In this document: positions 17,605 to 27,500 of the stretch, piece by piece | How positions within the stretch are numbered: position 1 is the stretch's first letter | Layout: each line of letters begins with the position of its first letter | Source: Vibrio porteresiae DSM 19223 | GTDB lineage: Bacteria; Pseudomonadota; Gammaproteobacteria; Enterobacterales; Vibrionaceae | Length of the DNA: 64,000 bases | Direction of reading: 5' to 3' | NCBI RefSeq assembly: GCF_024347055.1 | Contig: NZ_AP024895.1 | Coordinates: forward strand, 3,224,001-3,288,000 | Translations under genes and position numbers: made by a program | Notes under the pieces: model-generated | Seen by the model: the letters and a program-made list of their open reading frames with translations, nothing else | Told to the model about the DNA's origin: nothing | The model's database searches: none

Positions 17605-19166
17605 AACATCTCCACTAGATAGAACACACCAACGCTAAAGAGTAACAAAGTAAATGAAACAACGGCGGCAGCATCCATCTGATAAGAGCCAAGTAGTTGA
17701 TACAAATAAAGCGGTAGCGTTAAAAAATCATCACTGCCAAACAGTGCCACAGCACTTAAATCTCCTAGAGACAGCAGAAAACTTAAACTCATAGCTTGAG
17801 CTATTGGAGCTTGTAAGGCACGAAATTCAACAATGCTTAGCCGTTGCCAACCTGTCATGCCCAAGCTAGCACAGAGAAACTGATACTGCTGCTGGATCTG
17901 CAATAGCGGTTGGCTCAGGGTTTTGATCACATAAGGTAGCGCCATTAAAGCATTAACCAACATCACGACCCAGTAGGCGTGACTAAACACATCCACACGA
18001 TCACGCAGTAGAAGGAACAGCCCTGTGCTAATAACCAAACCTGGAGTGACCAAGATAATCGTACCAATCAACTCAATTCCCGTAGCTTGAGCGCTGCGCT
18101 CACGTAAACGTAATGCACGGCTGGTCAAAAGAATCCCAACACCAACGACACAAGCAAGCAGGCTAGCACCAAAGGCAACGCGAACAGAAGTCCACAACGC
18201 TTGCCAATATTCACTGCGGCTCAGTACCGACCAAAGCTGGTGATTTATTCCGCTAGATACAACCATCACCAGCGGTGGAACGACGAGTAACAGTACAAAA
18301 CCGAGCCAGAATCCATCCCATAGCCGCAGCGCATTGGTCATTCGTAACCCGAAATTACCCGCATTACCGGCTTGATTGCTCACGGGTATCACTCGCGAAA
18401 ACGAGTGCAACCCCCAATACAGCAAAGAACAAAGAACCATTTGCCAGATAGCGAGTAACGCGCCAGTCGGCAAATCAAAGTCGTACTTGATCGCCTGATA
18501 AATCGCAAGTTCAATGGTGGTTGATTTAGGTCCACCACCGAGCGCCATAACCGTGGCAAAACTGGTAAAACAAAGCATGAAGACCAATCCAGCGATATGC
18601 GGAATTTGCTCTCGTAACCGAGGCCATTCAACCCACTTAAATTTTTGCCAATAACTCATGCCTAAATGGGCACAGAGTTTATGCTGATCTTGCGGAATAC
18701 CTTGTAAATTCTGCAGCATCAAGCGACTAGCATAAGGGAGATTAAAGAACACGTGTGCCAGTAGAATACCGCCCAAGCCATAAATATTGAAAGGCAAAGC
18801 ACTGTCGAATATTGAGAATAGCCAAGCTAACCAACCACTTCGTCCATAAATCGCCAGCAAACCAAACACTGCCACCAGCGAAGGCAAAACCAAGGTCATC
18901 CCAAACAGTTTGAGCAACAATCCTCGCCCCGGGAAAGTGCGGCGATAACACACATGGGCAACCGGAATCGCCAACACGATACTGATTAAGGTAGAGAGTG
19001 AAGCTTGATAAAAACTAAACCAAGTCACGTGCAGATAATAAGAGTCCTGCACTATGGTGATTAATGAGAATGCAGACGTTTGCTGCAGCAGTGAAAACAC
19101 CGCTGCAGCCACAAAGCAAACAACCAAGGCCGACAGCCATAGGCCAGTTTTAGGAATGGTATTCAA
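17571..19166 (-). CDS. thiP: Thiamine ABC transporter permease ThiP
   Basis: ThiP is the inner-membrane permease for thiamine uptake. Its 531 residues are two fused BPD-type permease domains with about twelve hydrophobic helices. Each half has an EAA-like cytoplasmic loop (LCAHLGMSYWQKFKWVEWP near 183-201; LCASLGMTGWQRLSIVEF near 435-452). No ATG fits: the frame opens with TTG at 19164-19166, with TAGGA eight bases before it, so a TTG start is inferred. It begins 9 bases after thiB. Confidence 0.93.
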   Translation of the reverse strand: MNTIPKTGLWLSALVVCFVAAAVFSLLQQTSAFSLITIVQDSYYLHVTWFSFYQASLSTLISIVLAIPVAHVCYRRTFPGRGLLLKLFGMTLVLPSLVAVFGLLAIYGRSGWLAWLFSIFDSALPFNIYGLGGILLAHVFFNLPYASRLMLQNLQGIPQDQHKLCAHLGMSYWQKFKWVEWPRLREQIPHIAGLVFMLCFTSFATVMALGGGPKSTTIELAIYQAIKYDFDLPTGALLAIWQMVLCSLLYWGLHSFSRVIPVSNQAGNAGNFGLRMTNALRLWDGFWLGFVLLLVVPPLVMVVSSGINHQLWSVLSRSEYWQALWTSVRVAFGASLLACVVGVGILLTSRALRLRERSAQATGIELIGTIILVTPGLVISTGLFLLLRDRVDVFSHAYWVVMLVNALMALPYVIKTLSQPLLQIQQQYQFLCASLGMTGWQRLSIVEFRALQAPIAQAMSLSFLLSLGDLSAVALFGSDDFLTLPLYLYQLLGSYQMDAAAVVSFTLLLFSVGVFYLVEMLCQWKSRSRQC

Positions 19167-19175
19167 GTGAAGTTC

Positions 19176-20183
19176 CTAGCGCGAAACCGCTTGTTGCCAC
19201 TCACGAATCCACGCTTTGCGATGGGTTGCCACCGTCTGAGGGTCAATACTAAGTGCCGCCTTTGGTTTGTCGAGCGTATCGAAACCTTTGGGCAGTTCAA
19301 CCTGAGTCACCGGATACATCCAGTTTGTCGTAGGAATCACTTTTTGGAAGGCATCGGTTAGCATGAACTGCAAAAACTCATCCGCCAGTTTGGCGTGCTG
19401 GGTACTTTTCACCTTAGCTGCTACTTCCACTTGCATATAGTTGCCTTCAGCAAAATGCGCTGTCGCGTAATGGTCATTGTTTTCAGCAATAAGATGATAA
19501 GCCGGAGAGGTAGTATAGGAGAGCACCATATCAGACTCGCCTTTTAAAAACATGGAGTAAGCTTCAGACCACCCTTTTGTCACTGTGACCGTTTTCTTCG
19601 CTAACTGTTGCCAAGCTTTAGGAGCGCTATCGCCATAAACCTCCTTCATCCACAGCAGTAAACCTTGCCCAGGAGTCGACGTACGTGGGTCTTGGTAGAT
19701 AACTTTGAGATCAGCACGTTTTTCGACTAATTCACGTAACGATTTTGGTGGCGTTGCCAGTTTGGTTTTGTCGTAAACAAATGCAAAATAGCCATAATCA
19801 TAAGGAATGAAGGTACTGTCTTGCCAACCGTTAGGCAGGGTCAATCCGCTAAGGTCAACCGATGTCGAGGCAAAGAGACCGGTTTTGTTTGCTTCTGCAA
19901 TCAGGTTGTTATCTAACCCAAGTACAACATCCGCTTTGCTGTGCTGACCTTCTAAACGTAGGCGATTTAAAATCGACACACCATCTTCTAGCGGTACCCA
20001 TTTCAACTCACAACCACATTGGGCTTCAAAGGCGGTTTTGATGGCAGGTCCAGGCCCCCAATCGGAAGTAAAGGAATCATAGGTATACACTGTCAGCGTT
20101 TCTGGCTGGGCCAATGCAGCAGTGGAAAAGGCAATACAACTTAAGGTAGTAAAACTTAGGGTTGAAATAATAGAGGTTTTCAA
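19176..20183 (-). CDS. thiB: Thiamine-binding periplasmic protein ThiB
   Basis: ThiB (TbpA) captures thiamine, TMP and TPP in the periplasm and delivers them to ThiPQ. A TTG start at 20181-20183 gives 335 residues beginning with a typical signal peptide (KTSIIS... to the TAALAQ cleavage region). The frame stays open 28 codons further upstream, but that DNA approaches the TPP aptamer and would place 28 odd residues before the signal peptide. AAAGGAG lies eight bases before the TTG. The mature protein has the family start LTVYTYDSF. First gene of the operon. Confidence 0.93.
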   Translation of the reverse strand: MKTSIISTLSFTTLSCIAFSTAALAQPETLTVYTYDSFTSDWGPGPAIKTAFEAQCGCELKWVPLEDGVSILNRLRLEGQHSKADVVLGLDNNLIAEANKTGLFASTSVDLSGLTLPNGWQDSTFIPYDYGYFAFVYDKTKLATPPKSLRELVEKRADLKVIYQDPRTSTPGQGLLLWMKEVYGDSAPKAWQQLAKKTVTVTKGWSEAYSMFLKGESDMVLSYTTSPAYHLIAENNDHYATAHFAEGNYMQVEVAAKVKSTQHAKLADEFLQFMLTDAFQKVIPTTNWMYPVTQVELPKGFDTLDKPKAALSIDPQTVATHRKAWIREWQQAVSR

Positions 20184-20268
20184 GGCTCGCTCTCCTTTAA
20201 TGTGAGCGGCACAGGCTTGAGGGTGGGTGCAATCAATTCGAAGTTCGATTTTAACAACCGCACTCAAT

Positions 20269-20387
20269 TCCTACGCCAGCATTATCTGGTTCAGGTGTTT
20301 AATCACCTAATGAGTCATCTCACTGAAGTGATTAACGGGTCCCGGATATCGTCCGATCTCAGCCTCGCGTAAACGCGTAGCCCCCCG
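20269..20387 (-). ncRNA. TPP riboswitch (THI element) controlling thiBPQ
   Basis: Read on the minus strand, the region holds the conserved THI-box parts in order: a G-rich 5' arm of P1/P2 (plus 20373-20386), the CTGAGATC core (20355-20362), GGGACCCG (20336-20343), and the 3' block with ACCTGAACC, GATAATGC and TGGCGTAGGAA (20269-20297). It lies directly upstream of thiB, so thiamine pyrophosphate probably represses the operon. An additional hairpin of about 36 bases sits between the GACCC and ACCTGAAC blocks. The thiB Shine-Dalgarno lies partly in a small hairpin (20188-20192 with 20204-20208), which may hint at translational control. Confidence 0.93.
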
Positions 20388-20426
20388 ATGAGTGCCAAGG
20401 ATTGTAAAGCGAAATAAAATAATTCG

Positions 20427-21062
20427 CTACTGTGTTGTTTGGGAATTGTAACCCCAACGTTCCATTAATTGCTGATCGATGCCGAGATGATCTAACACTC
20501 GAGCCACCATGAAATTGATCATGTCATCAATGGTCTGCGGCTGATGATAAAAAGCGGGAGCCGCAGGCATGATAGTGACGCCCATTTGTGATAACTGGTA
20601 CATGTTACCAAGATGAATGGTGGAAAATGGCGTTTCCCTTACCACTAAGAGTAACTGCCCCTTCTCTTTAATCACCACATCAGCGGCCCGTTCAATCAGG
20701 TTATCTGACATGCCATGGGCGATAGCTGCGACACTGCCAGCAGAACATGGGCATACCACCATCTGTTTGGGAGCAGCAGAGCCAGAAGCCACAGGAGAGA
20801 ACCAGTCTTCTTTACCACACACCACCAACAGATCAGGATTGCAGCCTAACTTTTTAACTAATGCGCGTTGCGCAGCGTCTGGCGCCGCTGGAAGTTTTAT
20901 ACCATGCTCCGTCGCCAGTACGACTCGCGCCGCCGATGAAATCAAAAGATAGACTTGGTACTGAGCTTCAATCAGACACTCTAACAAGCGCATGCCATAA
21001 GGCGCACCTGAGGCTCCAGTCCAAGCGAGAGTAATACGTTTTTGCGCTACTGAATCAGCCAT
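20427..21062 (-). CDS. ubiX: Flavin prenyltransferase UbiX
   Basis: UbiX prenylates FMN to make the cofactor used by the UbiD decarboxylase in ubiquinone synthesis. The 211 residues show the flavoprotein start WTGASGAPYG (about 14-23), followed by LLISSAARVVL and the conserved VVCPCSAGSVAAIAHG segment (about 107-122), plus the P-A-P-A-FY segment near residue 170. It starts four bases after the mpl stop codon on the same strand. Confidence 0.95.
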   Translation of the reverse strand: MADSVAQKRITLAWTGASGAPYGMRLLECLIEAQYQVYLLISSAARVVLATEHGIKLPAAPDAAQRALVKKLGCNPDLLVVCGKEDWFSPVASGSAAPKQMVVCPCSAGSVAAIAHGMSDNLIERAADVVIKEKGQLLLVVRETPFSTIHLGNMYQLSQMGVTIMPAAPAFYHQPQTIDDMINFMVARVLDHLGIDQQLMERWGYNSQTTQ

Positions 21063-21065
21063 GAA

Positions 21066-22430
21066 TCATGCCCTCTCTTTTGCCTGCAATGCCGCCAGTA
21101 ATTTGCCATGAATACCACCGAAACCACCGTTACTCATAACCAAAATCTGATCGCCAGACTTAGCTTCTGCCGCTATCATTGACACTAACTGGTCAATATC
21201 AGCGCTCACCATAGCCGTTTGTTCACAATGGTCAGCCACTTCTTGTACCGACCATGGAATAGAATTAGGTTGGAATAAAAAGACTTCATCAGCACAATGC
21301 AGTGATTGAGCTAACGTGGCTTTGTGCACACCTAACTTCATTGTTGCTGAACGAGGTTCGAGTACCGCCAAAATACGCTTTTCCCCCACTTTATTACGCA
21401 GACCTTGAAGCGTGGTTTCAATTGCAGTTGGGTGATGAGCAAAATCATCGTAAACCGTTACACCAAATGCCTCACCTTTGCATTCCAAGCGACGCTTAGT
21501 ATTCACAAAAGTAGCCAACGCCTCACAGGCTAAATCTGGCGTCACACCCACATGGCGCGCCGCGCCGATTGCCATTAGCGCATTTTGCATGTTGTGATCG
21601 CCGACCAGATCCCATTTCACCGTGCCGACGATTTCATTTTGAAACAGCACATCAAATTCGCTGGCATCAAGGCTACGTTTTTGCGCTTTCCATGCACCTT
21701 CAGCACCAGAAAACTCAGTTTCACTCCAACATCCACGACGTAAAACATCCGCTAATGCTTTATCTTCACTCGGTGCAAAGATACGACCATTACCCGGAAC
21801 CGTTCGCACTAAATGGTGAAATTGGCGCTTAATCGCTTCAAGATCATCGAAAATATCAGCATGATCGAATTCAAGGTTATTCATCACCAAGGTTCTTGGA
21901 TGGTAATGAACGAACTTAGAACGCTTATCGAAAAAAGCACTGTCATATTCGTCTGCTTCAACGACAAAAAACATGCTTTCGCCAAGCCTTGCAGAGATAC
22001 CAAAGTTGCCAAGAACGCCGCCGACCAAAAATCCCGGCTGATATCCACAAAAATCGAGAATCCAAGTAAGCATACTTGAAGTCGTTGTTTTTCCGTGAGT
22101 CCCCGAAACGGCCAAAACCCAACGGTCATACAATAGATGTTCTTGTAGCCATTGCGGCCCCGAGGTGTAACGTAAGTTGTGGTTAAGCACATATTCTACG
22201 CACGGATTACCGCGACTCATTGCATTACCGATAACCACTAAATCTGGCTGAGGTTCAAGCTGAGACGGATCAAATCCTTCAATAATTTCAATACCCTGCG
22301 CTTCTAACATTGTACTCATCGGTGGATAAACATTGGCGTCACATCCCGTGACTTTATAGCCCATCTGACGAGCTAAGGTTGCCAATCCACCCATAAAAGT
22401 TCCACAGATGCCCAAGATATGAATATGCAT
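21066..22430 (-). CDS. mpl: UDP-N-acetylmuramate:L-alanyl-gamma-D-glutamyl-meso-diaminopimelate ligase
   Basis: Mpl reattaches recycled murein tripeptide to UDP-MurNAc in the cytoplasm. The 454 residues have the Mur-ligase order: N-terminal Rossmann-like domain (HILGICGTFMGGLA), ATP-binding P-loop GTHGKTTT (about 110-117) and the C-terminal domain with YDDFAHHPTAI near residues 325-335. The ATG at 22428-22430 gives the family start MHIHILG; the frame is open 17 codons further upstream. It is cotranscribed with ubiX and divergent from fbp. Confidence 0.95.
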   Translation of the reverse strand: MHIHILGICGTFMGGLATLARQMGYKVTGCDANVYPPMSTMLEAQGIEIIEGFDPSQLEPQPDLVVIGNAMSRGNPCVEYVLNHNLRYTSGPQWLQEHLLYDRWVLAVSGTHGKTTTSSMLTWILDFCGYQPGFLVGGVLGNFGISARLGESMFFVVEADEYDSAFFDKRSKFVHYHPRTLVMNNLEFDHADIFDDLEAIKRQFHHLVRTVPGNGRIFAPSEDKALADVLRRGCWSETEFSGAEGAWKAQKRSLDASEFDVLFQNEIVGTVKWDLVGDHNMQNALMAIGAARHVGVTPDLACEALATFVNTKRRLECKGEAFGVTVYDDFAHHPTAIETTLQGLRNKVGEKRILAVLEPRSATMKLGVHKATLAQSLHCADEVFLFQPNSIPWSVQEVADHCEQTAMVSADIDQLVSMIAAEAKSGDQILVMSNGGFGGIHGKLLAALQAKERA

Positions 22431-22686
22431 AAAAATCAGCCTCACAAGCCGTATTGGTGTTTGTGCCTCAATTATCCTCATTCACTTAGTAAAAGCGAGC
22501 AATGCTTTATCAGGGAAATGTCATTTCAGAAAAAAGGATACAGATTTTGAGATCTCGGTCAGTTACTTCAGTACCCGTAAAAAGTTCTGCGCTCTAAAAT
22601 CTCGCTATGCTTTGGTGTTACTAGGTTGTTAACAACCATATCAACATCAAGCTAAAGCCCCCATATAATATAAATAAGGAAAAGAC

Positions 22687-23703
22687 ATGTCTGAGTTGCG
22701 TACACTCGGGGAATTCATTGTTGAGAAACAACACGATTTTCCCCACGCAAGTGGAGAATTGTCCTCACTACTAGCGTCAATTCGATTGGCCGCCAAAATC
22801 GTTAACCGCGAGATTAATAAAGCTGGTCTAGTCGATATTACTGGTGCTACCGGTGTGGATAACATCCAAGGCGAAGAGCAACAAAAGCTGGATGCTTATG
22901 CGAATGACAAGTTCAAAGCTGCGCTGGAAGCACGAGACCAAGTGTGTGGTGTCGCTAGCGAAGAAGAAGATGAAGCAGTCGCGTTCAACAAAGAACTCAA
23001 CAAAAACGCAAAATACGTGGTATTAATGGACCCTCTCGACGGGTCAACCAATATCGACGTCAACGTCTCTGTCGGTACTATCTTCTCTATTTACCGTCGC
23101 GTTTCAGAAGTGGGTACACCACCAACCCAAGAGGATTTCCTTCAACCAGGTAATAAGCAGGTAGCGGCTGGTTATGTCATTTACGGCTCGTCTACCATGT
23201 TGGTTTACACCACAGGCAATGGCGTTAATGGCTTTACCTACGACCCATCGCTGGGCACGTTCTGCCTGTCTCATGAAAATATGACGATTCCACAAGATGG
23301 CCGTATCTACTCAATTAACGAAGGTAACTATGTGCGCTTCCCACTGGGTGTGAAGAAGTACATCAAGTTCTGCCAAGAGAACGTGCCTGAAGATAATCGT
23401 CCTTACACTTCACGTTATATTGGCTCCCTTGTGGCAGACTTTCATCGTAACTTGCTAAAAGGTGGTATCTACCTTTATCCAAGAACAGAAAGCCATCCTA
23501 AAGGGAAACTGCGTTTGCTGTACGAATGCAATCCAATGGCGTTTCTGATTGAACAAGCTGGCGGTGTGGCGACAGATGGCAAACAGCGCATCATGGATAT
23601 CAAACCAACCGAGCTACATCAACGTGTGCCACTTTTCATTGGTTCAACCAACATGGTGAAAACCGTGCATCGTTTTCTTGAAGAGTACCCAGACGAGGAA
23701 TAA
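22687..23703 (+). CDS. fbp: Fructose-1,6-bisphosphatase, class I
   Basis: FBPase hydrolyses fructose-1,6-bisphosphate for gluconeogenesis. The 338 residues match class I in length, with the metal-binding motif DPLDGSTNID at about residues 116-125, the YTGSMVAD-like segment YIGSLVADFHRN near 240, and GGIYLYP. The start follows AAGGA. Divergence from mpl is the same as in E. coli. Confidence 0.96.
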   Translation: MSELRTLGEFIVEKQHDFPHASGELSSLLASIRLAAKIVNREINKAGLVDITGATGVDNIQGEEQQKLDAYANDKFKAALEARDQVCGVASEEEDEAVAFNKELNKNAKYVVLMDPLDGSTNIDVNVSVGTIFSIYRRVSEVGTPPTQEDFLQPGNKQVAAGYVIYGSSTMLVYTTGNGVNGFTYDPSLGTFCLSHENMTIPQDGRIYSINEGNYVRFPLGVKKYIKFCQENVPEDNRPYTSRYIGSLVADFHRNLLKGGIYLYPRTESHPKGKLRLLYECNPMAFLIEQAGGVATDGKQRIMDIKPTELHQRVPLFIGSTNMVKTVHRFLEEYPDEE

Positions 23704-23732
23704 TCACTCTCGTTACTCGCTTAAGAACAAAG

Positions 23733-23759
23733 AAAGCCAGCAAATCTGCTGGCTTTTTT
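23733..23759. terminator. Terminator after fbp, probably bidirectional
   Basis: A 9-bp stem with a 6-base loop and six T residues follows fbp. The A-rich 5' flank means it can also act on the minus-strand lipoprotein transcript that ends at 23774. Confidence 0.87.
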
Positions 23760-23773
23760 GTATGGGAAAGAGG

Positions 23774-24130
23774 TTAGTCTAAGCTAGCTCCATCATCCCA
23801 AGAATCGCCCTGACGATATAGGTCACCAAACTGTGGGTGAGTCGAATCACAAACTCCGCGATATGGTCTGTGATGAATGCCTAATACGTAAGGGTCCTGT
23901 GCGCAGTATTGAGTAACACCAGCTAAATAGCCTGCGCTATAAGACGAGTACAATGCATCCGTCAGGGACGCATCACTTTGCTGCTGCAACTCGGTTTGTG
24001 ACATCTTGACGTGACCGAGTTCACCTTGTTGGAACCCGTATCCTTGCCATGCGTCGGTGCTTGTAGTGGAAGGCGTAGGCTGTGCACTACATCCAGCTAA
24101 AAATACTGCTAACACTAACAGCTTCTTCAT
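23774..24130 (-). CDS. Small DUF2799-type lipoprotein, function unknown
   Basis: The 118 residues begin with a lipoprotein signal (MKKLLVLAVFLAGCSAQ) whose lipobox LAGC places the lipidated cysteine near residue 14. The frame is open 31 codons upstream, but ATG 24128-24130 with a strong AGGAG box is clearly the start. The mature part has the YSAGYLAGVTQYC pattern that I associate with DUF2799, then a region with three Gly-Asp/Asp-rich turns. Cellular role is not known; periplasmic side of a membrane is inferred. It is the last gene in the tamA-tamB-ytfP direction. Confidence 0.8.
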   Translation of the reverse strand: MKKLLVLAVFLAGCSAQPTPSTTSTDAWQGYGFQQGELGHVKMSQTELQQQSDASLTDALYSSYSAGYLAGVTQYCAQDPYVLGIHHRPYRGVCDSTHPQFGDLYRQGDSWDDGASLD

Positions 24131-24227
24131 CAGCGTTCTCCTCTCTGAATCGCCAGATTCAGTATAGAAACTGATTCGTATATTTGTGTGGTGAATAAGT
24201 AAAATAGTGCAAACTTTAATCAAAATT

Positions 24228-24575
24228 TTAAACGCGCTGGCACCAATCCCCTGATTCTATTATGGTATCTAGATGATCACTTTCTTGATAAACATAAATC
24301 CAAGCACGACCAAATGTGGTCTCGATGCTTTCACGACGGTACTCCACGGGAACATCTTCTAACTCATCCAGTTTGGCGAGTGTCTCTTCATCGACCAAAT
24401 AGACTTCACCGGAAATGACATTACGCCCTTCCACCAATGCAGGGTAAGGTCCTAAATCGTAAAGCGTATATTCAGGTGGTGTATCAAAATGTCCGAGCAA
24501 TTGGCTATTGACCAAGTAGTGATGATTACACTCACCTTGGCGTAAGGTGCCATAAACAAAAACCAGATGTTGCAT
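24228..24575 (-). CDS. ytfP: Gamma-glutamylcyclotransferase-like protein YtfP
   Basis: The 115 residues belong to the GGCT/AIG2-like family. The signature VFVYGTLRQGECNH is at the N-terminus, and the candidate catalytic acid lies in KLDELEDVPVEYRR (about residue 70). E. coli YtfP has no proven substrate, so the enzymatic label is by fold only. The ATG at 24573-24575 follows AAGGAG. It lies just after tamB, as in enterobacteria. Confidence 0.9.
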   Translation of the reverse strand: MQHLVFVYGTLRQGECNHHYLVNSQLLGHFDTPPEYTLYDLGPYPALVEGRNVISGEVYLVDEETLAKLDELEDVPVEYRRESIETTFGRAWIYVYQESDHLDTIIESGDWCQRV

Positions 24576-24585
24576 AACCTTCTCC

Positions 24586-27500
24586 TTAGTCAAATTCAAA
24601 TTGGTATAGGATATCGACCGCACTGGTTAATCCTGATACCGCCTCTACATATAAATCCTTCATTAAACGATAGCGCACGGTAAACTCGCCGACGGAGTTA
24701 AAAATACCCACACCATATTTAACTTGCAAGCCTGGTAAGATATATCCGCTCACTGTCACTTGAGAGTCATCACCAGAACCCGCAGTATCTAGCTGTAAGT
24801 CTTGCACTCCGACAGCCTGCCCGATTTCACCAACCACTTTGCCGCTTTGCGCCAAACTCAAACCGATTAATGCTGTGGTCATCGAGTTGCCACCCGCTTC
24901 ACCATCAATATCTTGACCACGCAATAGATACGACAGTGCATTCGCTTGCGGCATACTTGGATCAGAAAAGACCGTCACTTGTGGTTCATCGACTGAGCCA
25001 GTCACTTTGATACCAGCCGTTACATCATCCTCGATGTTGTCTGGATTTCGTATCGCCGTAATCGACAAATTTGGTTGATCGACCGCTCCATTCATCACAA
25101 TTTTACCTTCTTGGATGATGAGGTCTTGCCCAAACGAGCGATAGGTCCCGTCAATCAAGTTAATCTCGCCGGTTACAAATGGGCCTTTATCTTTCTGTGA
25201 CACGTTAAGATGCCCAGTCAAACCAGCCTGTAAACCAAAGGCTTTCAGTTTAAAGTCGTTGCCGATATCAATGGAAACTGCTGTTTCGATATCAAATGGG
25301 AAGCGATTCTCTTCAGTCACTGGCTTAAAGTGTTTATCTAAAATGATTTGGTCTTTAGAAACACTCACGGCACTTTTCGGCAGTTCTTCAACGACTACGC
25401 GTCCCCAAGGTAGCGAAATTTTACCTGAGACAGACGCCAACTTCGGCTGCATAGCCAATGATAAGTCCGGCACCACTTTGGCTTTCACCATTGGCGGCAT
25501 ATCGATCATGAGAGAATCAGCACCGACATGAGCGTTCACACGCCAGTCCTCTAAATCTGCCCAATTTGCATCGCCTGTCACAGCTAACACGCCCTCTTGA
25601 GTCGTGATAGAGGAGCTAAGCTGCGCCGTATAATCTTTAAATTCGATGTTCACCTTACCAGAGTTAACATCGACTGGTGAGATATCACCATGGACACCGA
25701 TATTATCGACCGTGAGATGACCATTCACTTTCGGGTGCAACATATCACCACTGAAATCTAAATCGGTCGCGATATTCGAGGTTACCTTGCTGTACTCACC
25801 GAATTGATTAGCCAGAAAATCGAGATTCAGTGGCGTTAAGGTCAAATGTCCTTGCATCTCCTTCTGCGCCTGTGTCACGTCTTTGATCGCCACCTGACCG
25901 GTTAAACTGCCATTTTTAGTGAGATCGATTTGCCACTGCGCTTTTAAACTGTTCTCTTCAAGATGAGCGTTCAGTTTCGCGTTATCCCATGCCACGGTAA
26001 GAGGCGCATTCAATTGCTGCACCACCTGACCTTTGCCAAGGGTAAGGCTGACATCGACCAACGGCGCTTTATGCTCTGCCCACGTTGCGGCAACCGTCGC
26101 ATCCACTGCCCCATTCAACTCAGTATCTTGCGGAAGGAACATGGCAATTTGTTGAAAATCCATCTGATGAGCAGAGAGTGCAACAGAGCCCGATTTTCCT
26201 ACCGTAGTCGGCTTATCTAAACAGATGGCCGCTTTACCATCATTCCAGCAATGCGCCCCAATGCTCACCTCTTGTTTATCGGCATCGATAGCCAAAGAGG
26301 TCTTGTCATGCAATCGCCACATACCTAAGTCTGAGCCTATCGACCAATGGTCAATATTGCCTTGCCAAAGGATCGATGGTTTCAACACCAATTTTCCGTC
26401 AAACGCCACTTCGGTTTGTAGCTTAGGCTCAGGAGCTTGTACGTTAAGTTCGATACGGTGTTGATCTTCTGTGCCTTTCACCGCCACTTGTACCGACGTT
26501 ACTTTATGCTGTTGGTAAACAATATTGCTGGCCTTTAGCGCCAAATCAAGTGTGGGTTTAACCAAAGGAGAAACACTTCCCTGCACATTGAGCTGGTGAA
26601 TCGATAACTGTTTCTGCCACGCAATCTTCTCACCGTTAATGGCGAGATGAATATCCGGTTGCTCCGCTTTGCCACGAAATTTAAGCGTGCCTTGTAATTG
26701 ACCTTGGGTATCCGGTAGAGACTTCGCCAGATCGGGAATACGTAGTTGCACATCCATATTCCACTGTTTAGCTAGGCTACCTTGAACTTCAACATGGTTG
26801 TCACCATGTGCCAACGTTAAACCTTTCGTAACAACGTCAAACTGCCCTTTTCCTTGTTCATCACCAGCACTCACTTCACCGGCTAAATGCAGTGGGTAAT
26901 CTCGGATATCCCCATCAAAAGAGAGAACCGGAAGCTCAACTTTCCATCCACCAGCTGCCGTTAAATGGCCAGCAGTTTCAACATGCCCACTAAGATGACC
27001 TTCGGCTTGTGGCCAATAACGCTGCGGCTGAATGTCATCTAAATCGAGTTTCGCCTGCCAATTGGCAAGCGATTTCCAATCTGCGCTGGCTTGGCCACGG
27101 ATCTGTCCGCCTAAAGCATCGACTTTAAGCTCGGAGAGCTCGATTGACGTCAAACTGCCAATACCTTGCACGCCCAAACTTATCGGCGGAATTTGTTGAC
27201 CTTTCACTGCACCATCAAGAGCTAACTGATACTGATTAAGATCGCCAGAGGCCGTTAAATTGGCTTTATCCACTTGATACTGAGCATCCCCCGTCAAAGG
27301 CCATTGTGTACTCAACTGCTGCACTTTAAGTGAGAAAGGCAGTTGCGGTTCAAGTGCCTGAAGAGTGGCCTTGGCTTCTGTGGTCACCGGACCTTGCAGG
27401 CTAGCACTTACGGTAAGCTTCGCTAAGCTGCCAGAGACGTTAGCCGCTACCGATTGCCCATTGATAGGGTCCATTTTTAACTGAGAGGTTAACGCCAGAT

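Noticed and set aside
20183..20267. 28-codon N-terminal extension of thiB
   Set aside because: It would precede the signal peptide with hydrophilic residues and extend to the edge of the TPP aptamer; the TTG with AAAGGAG is better placed.
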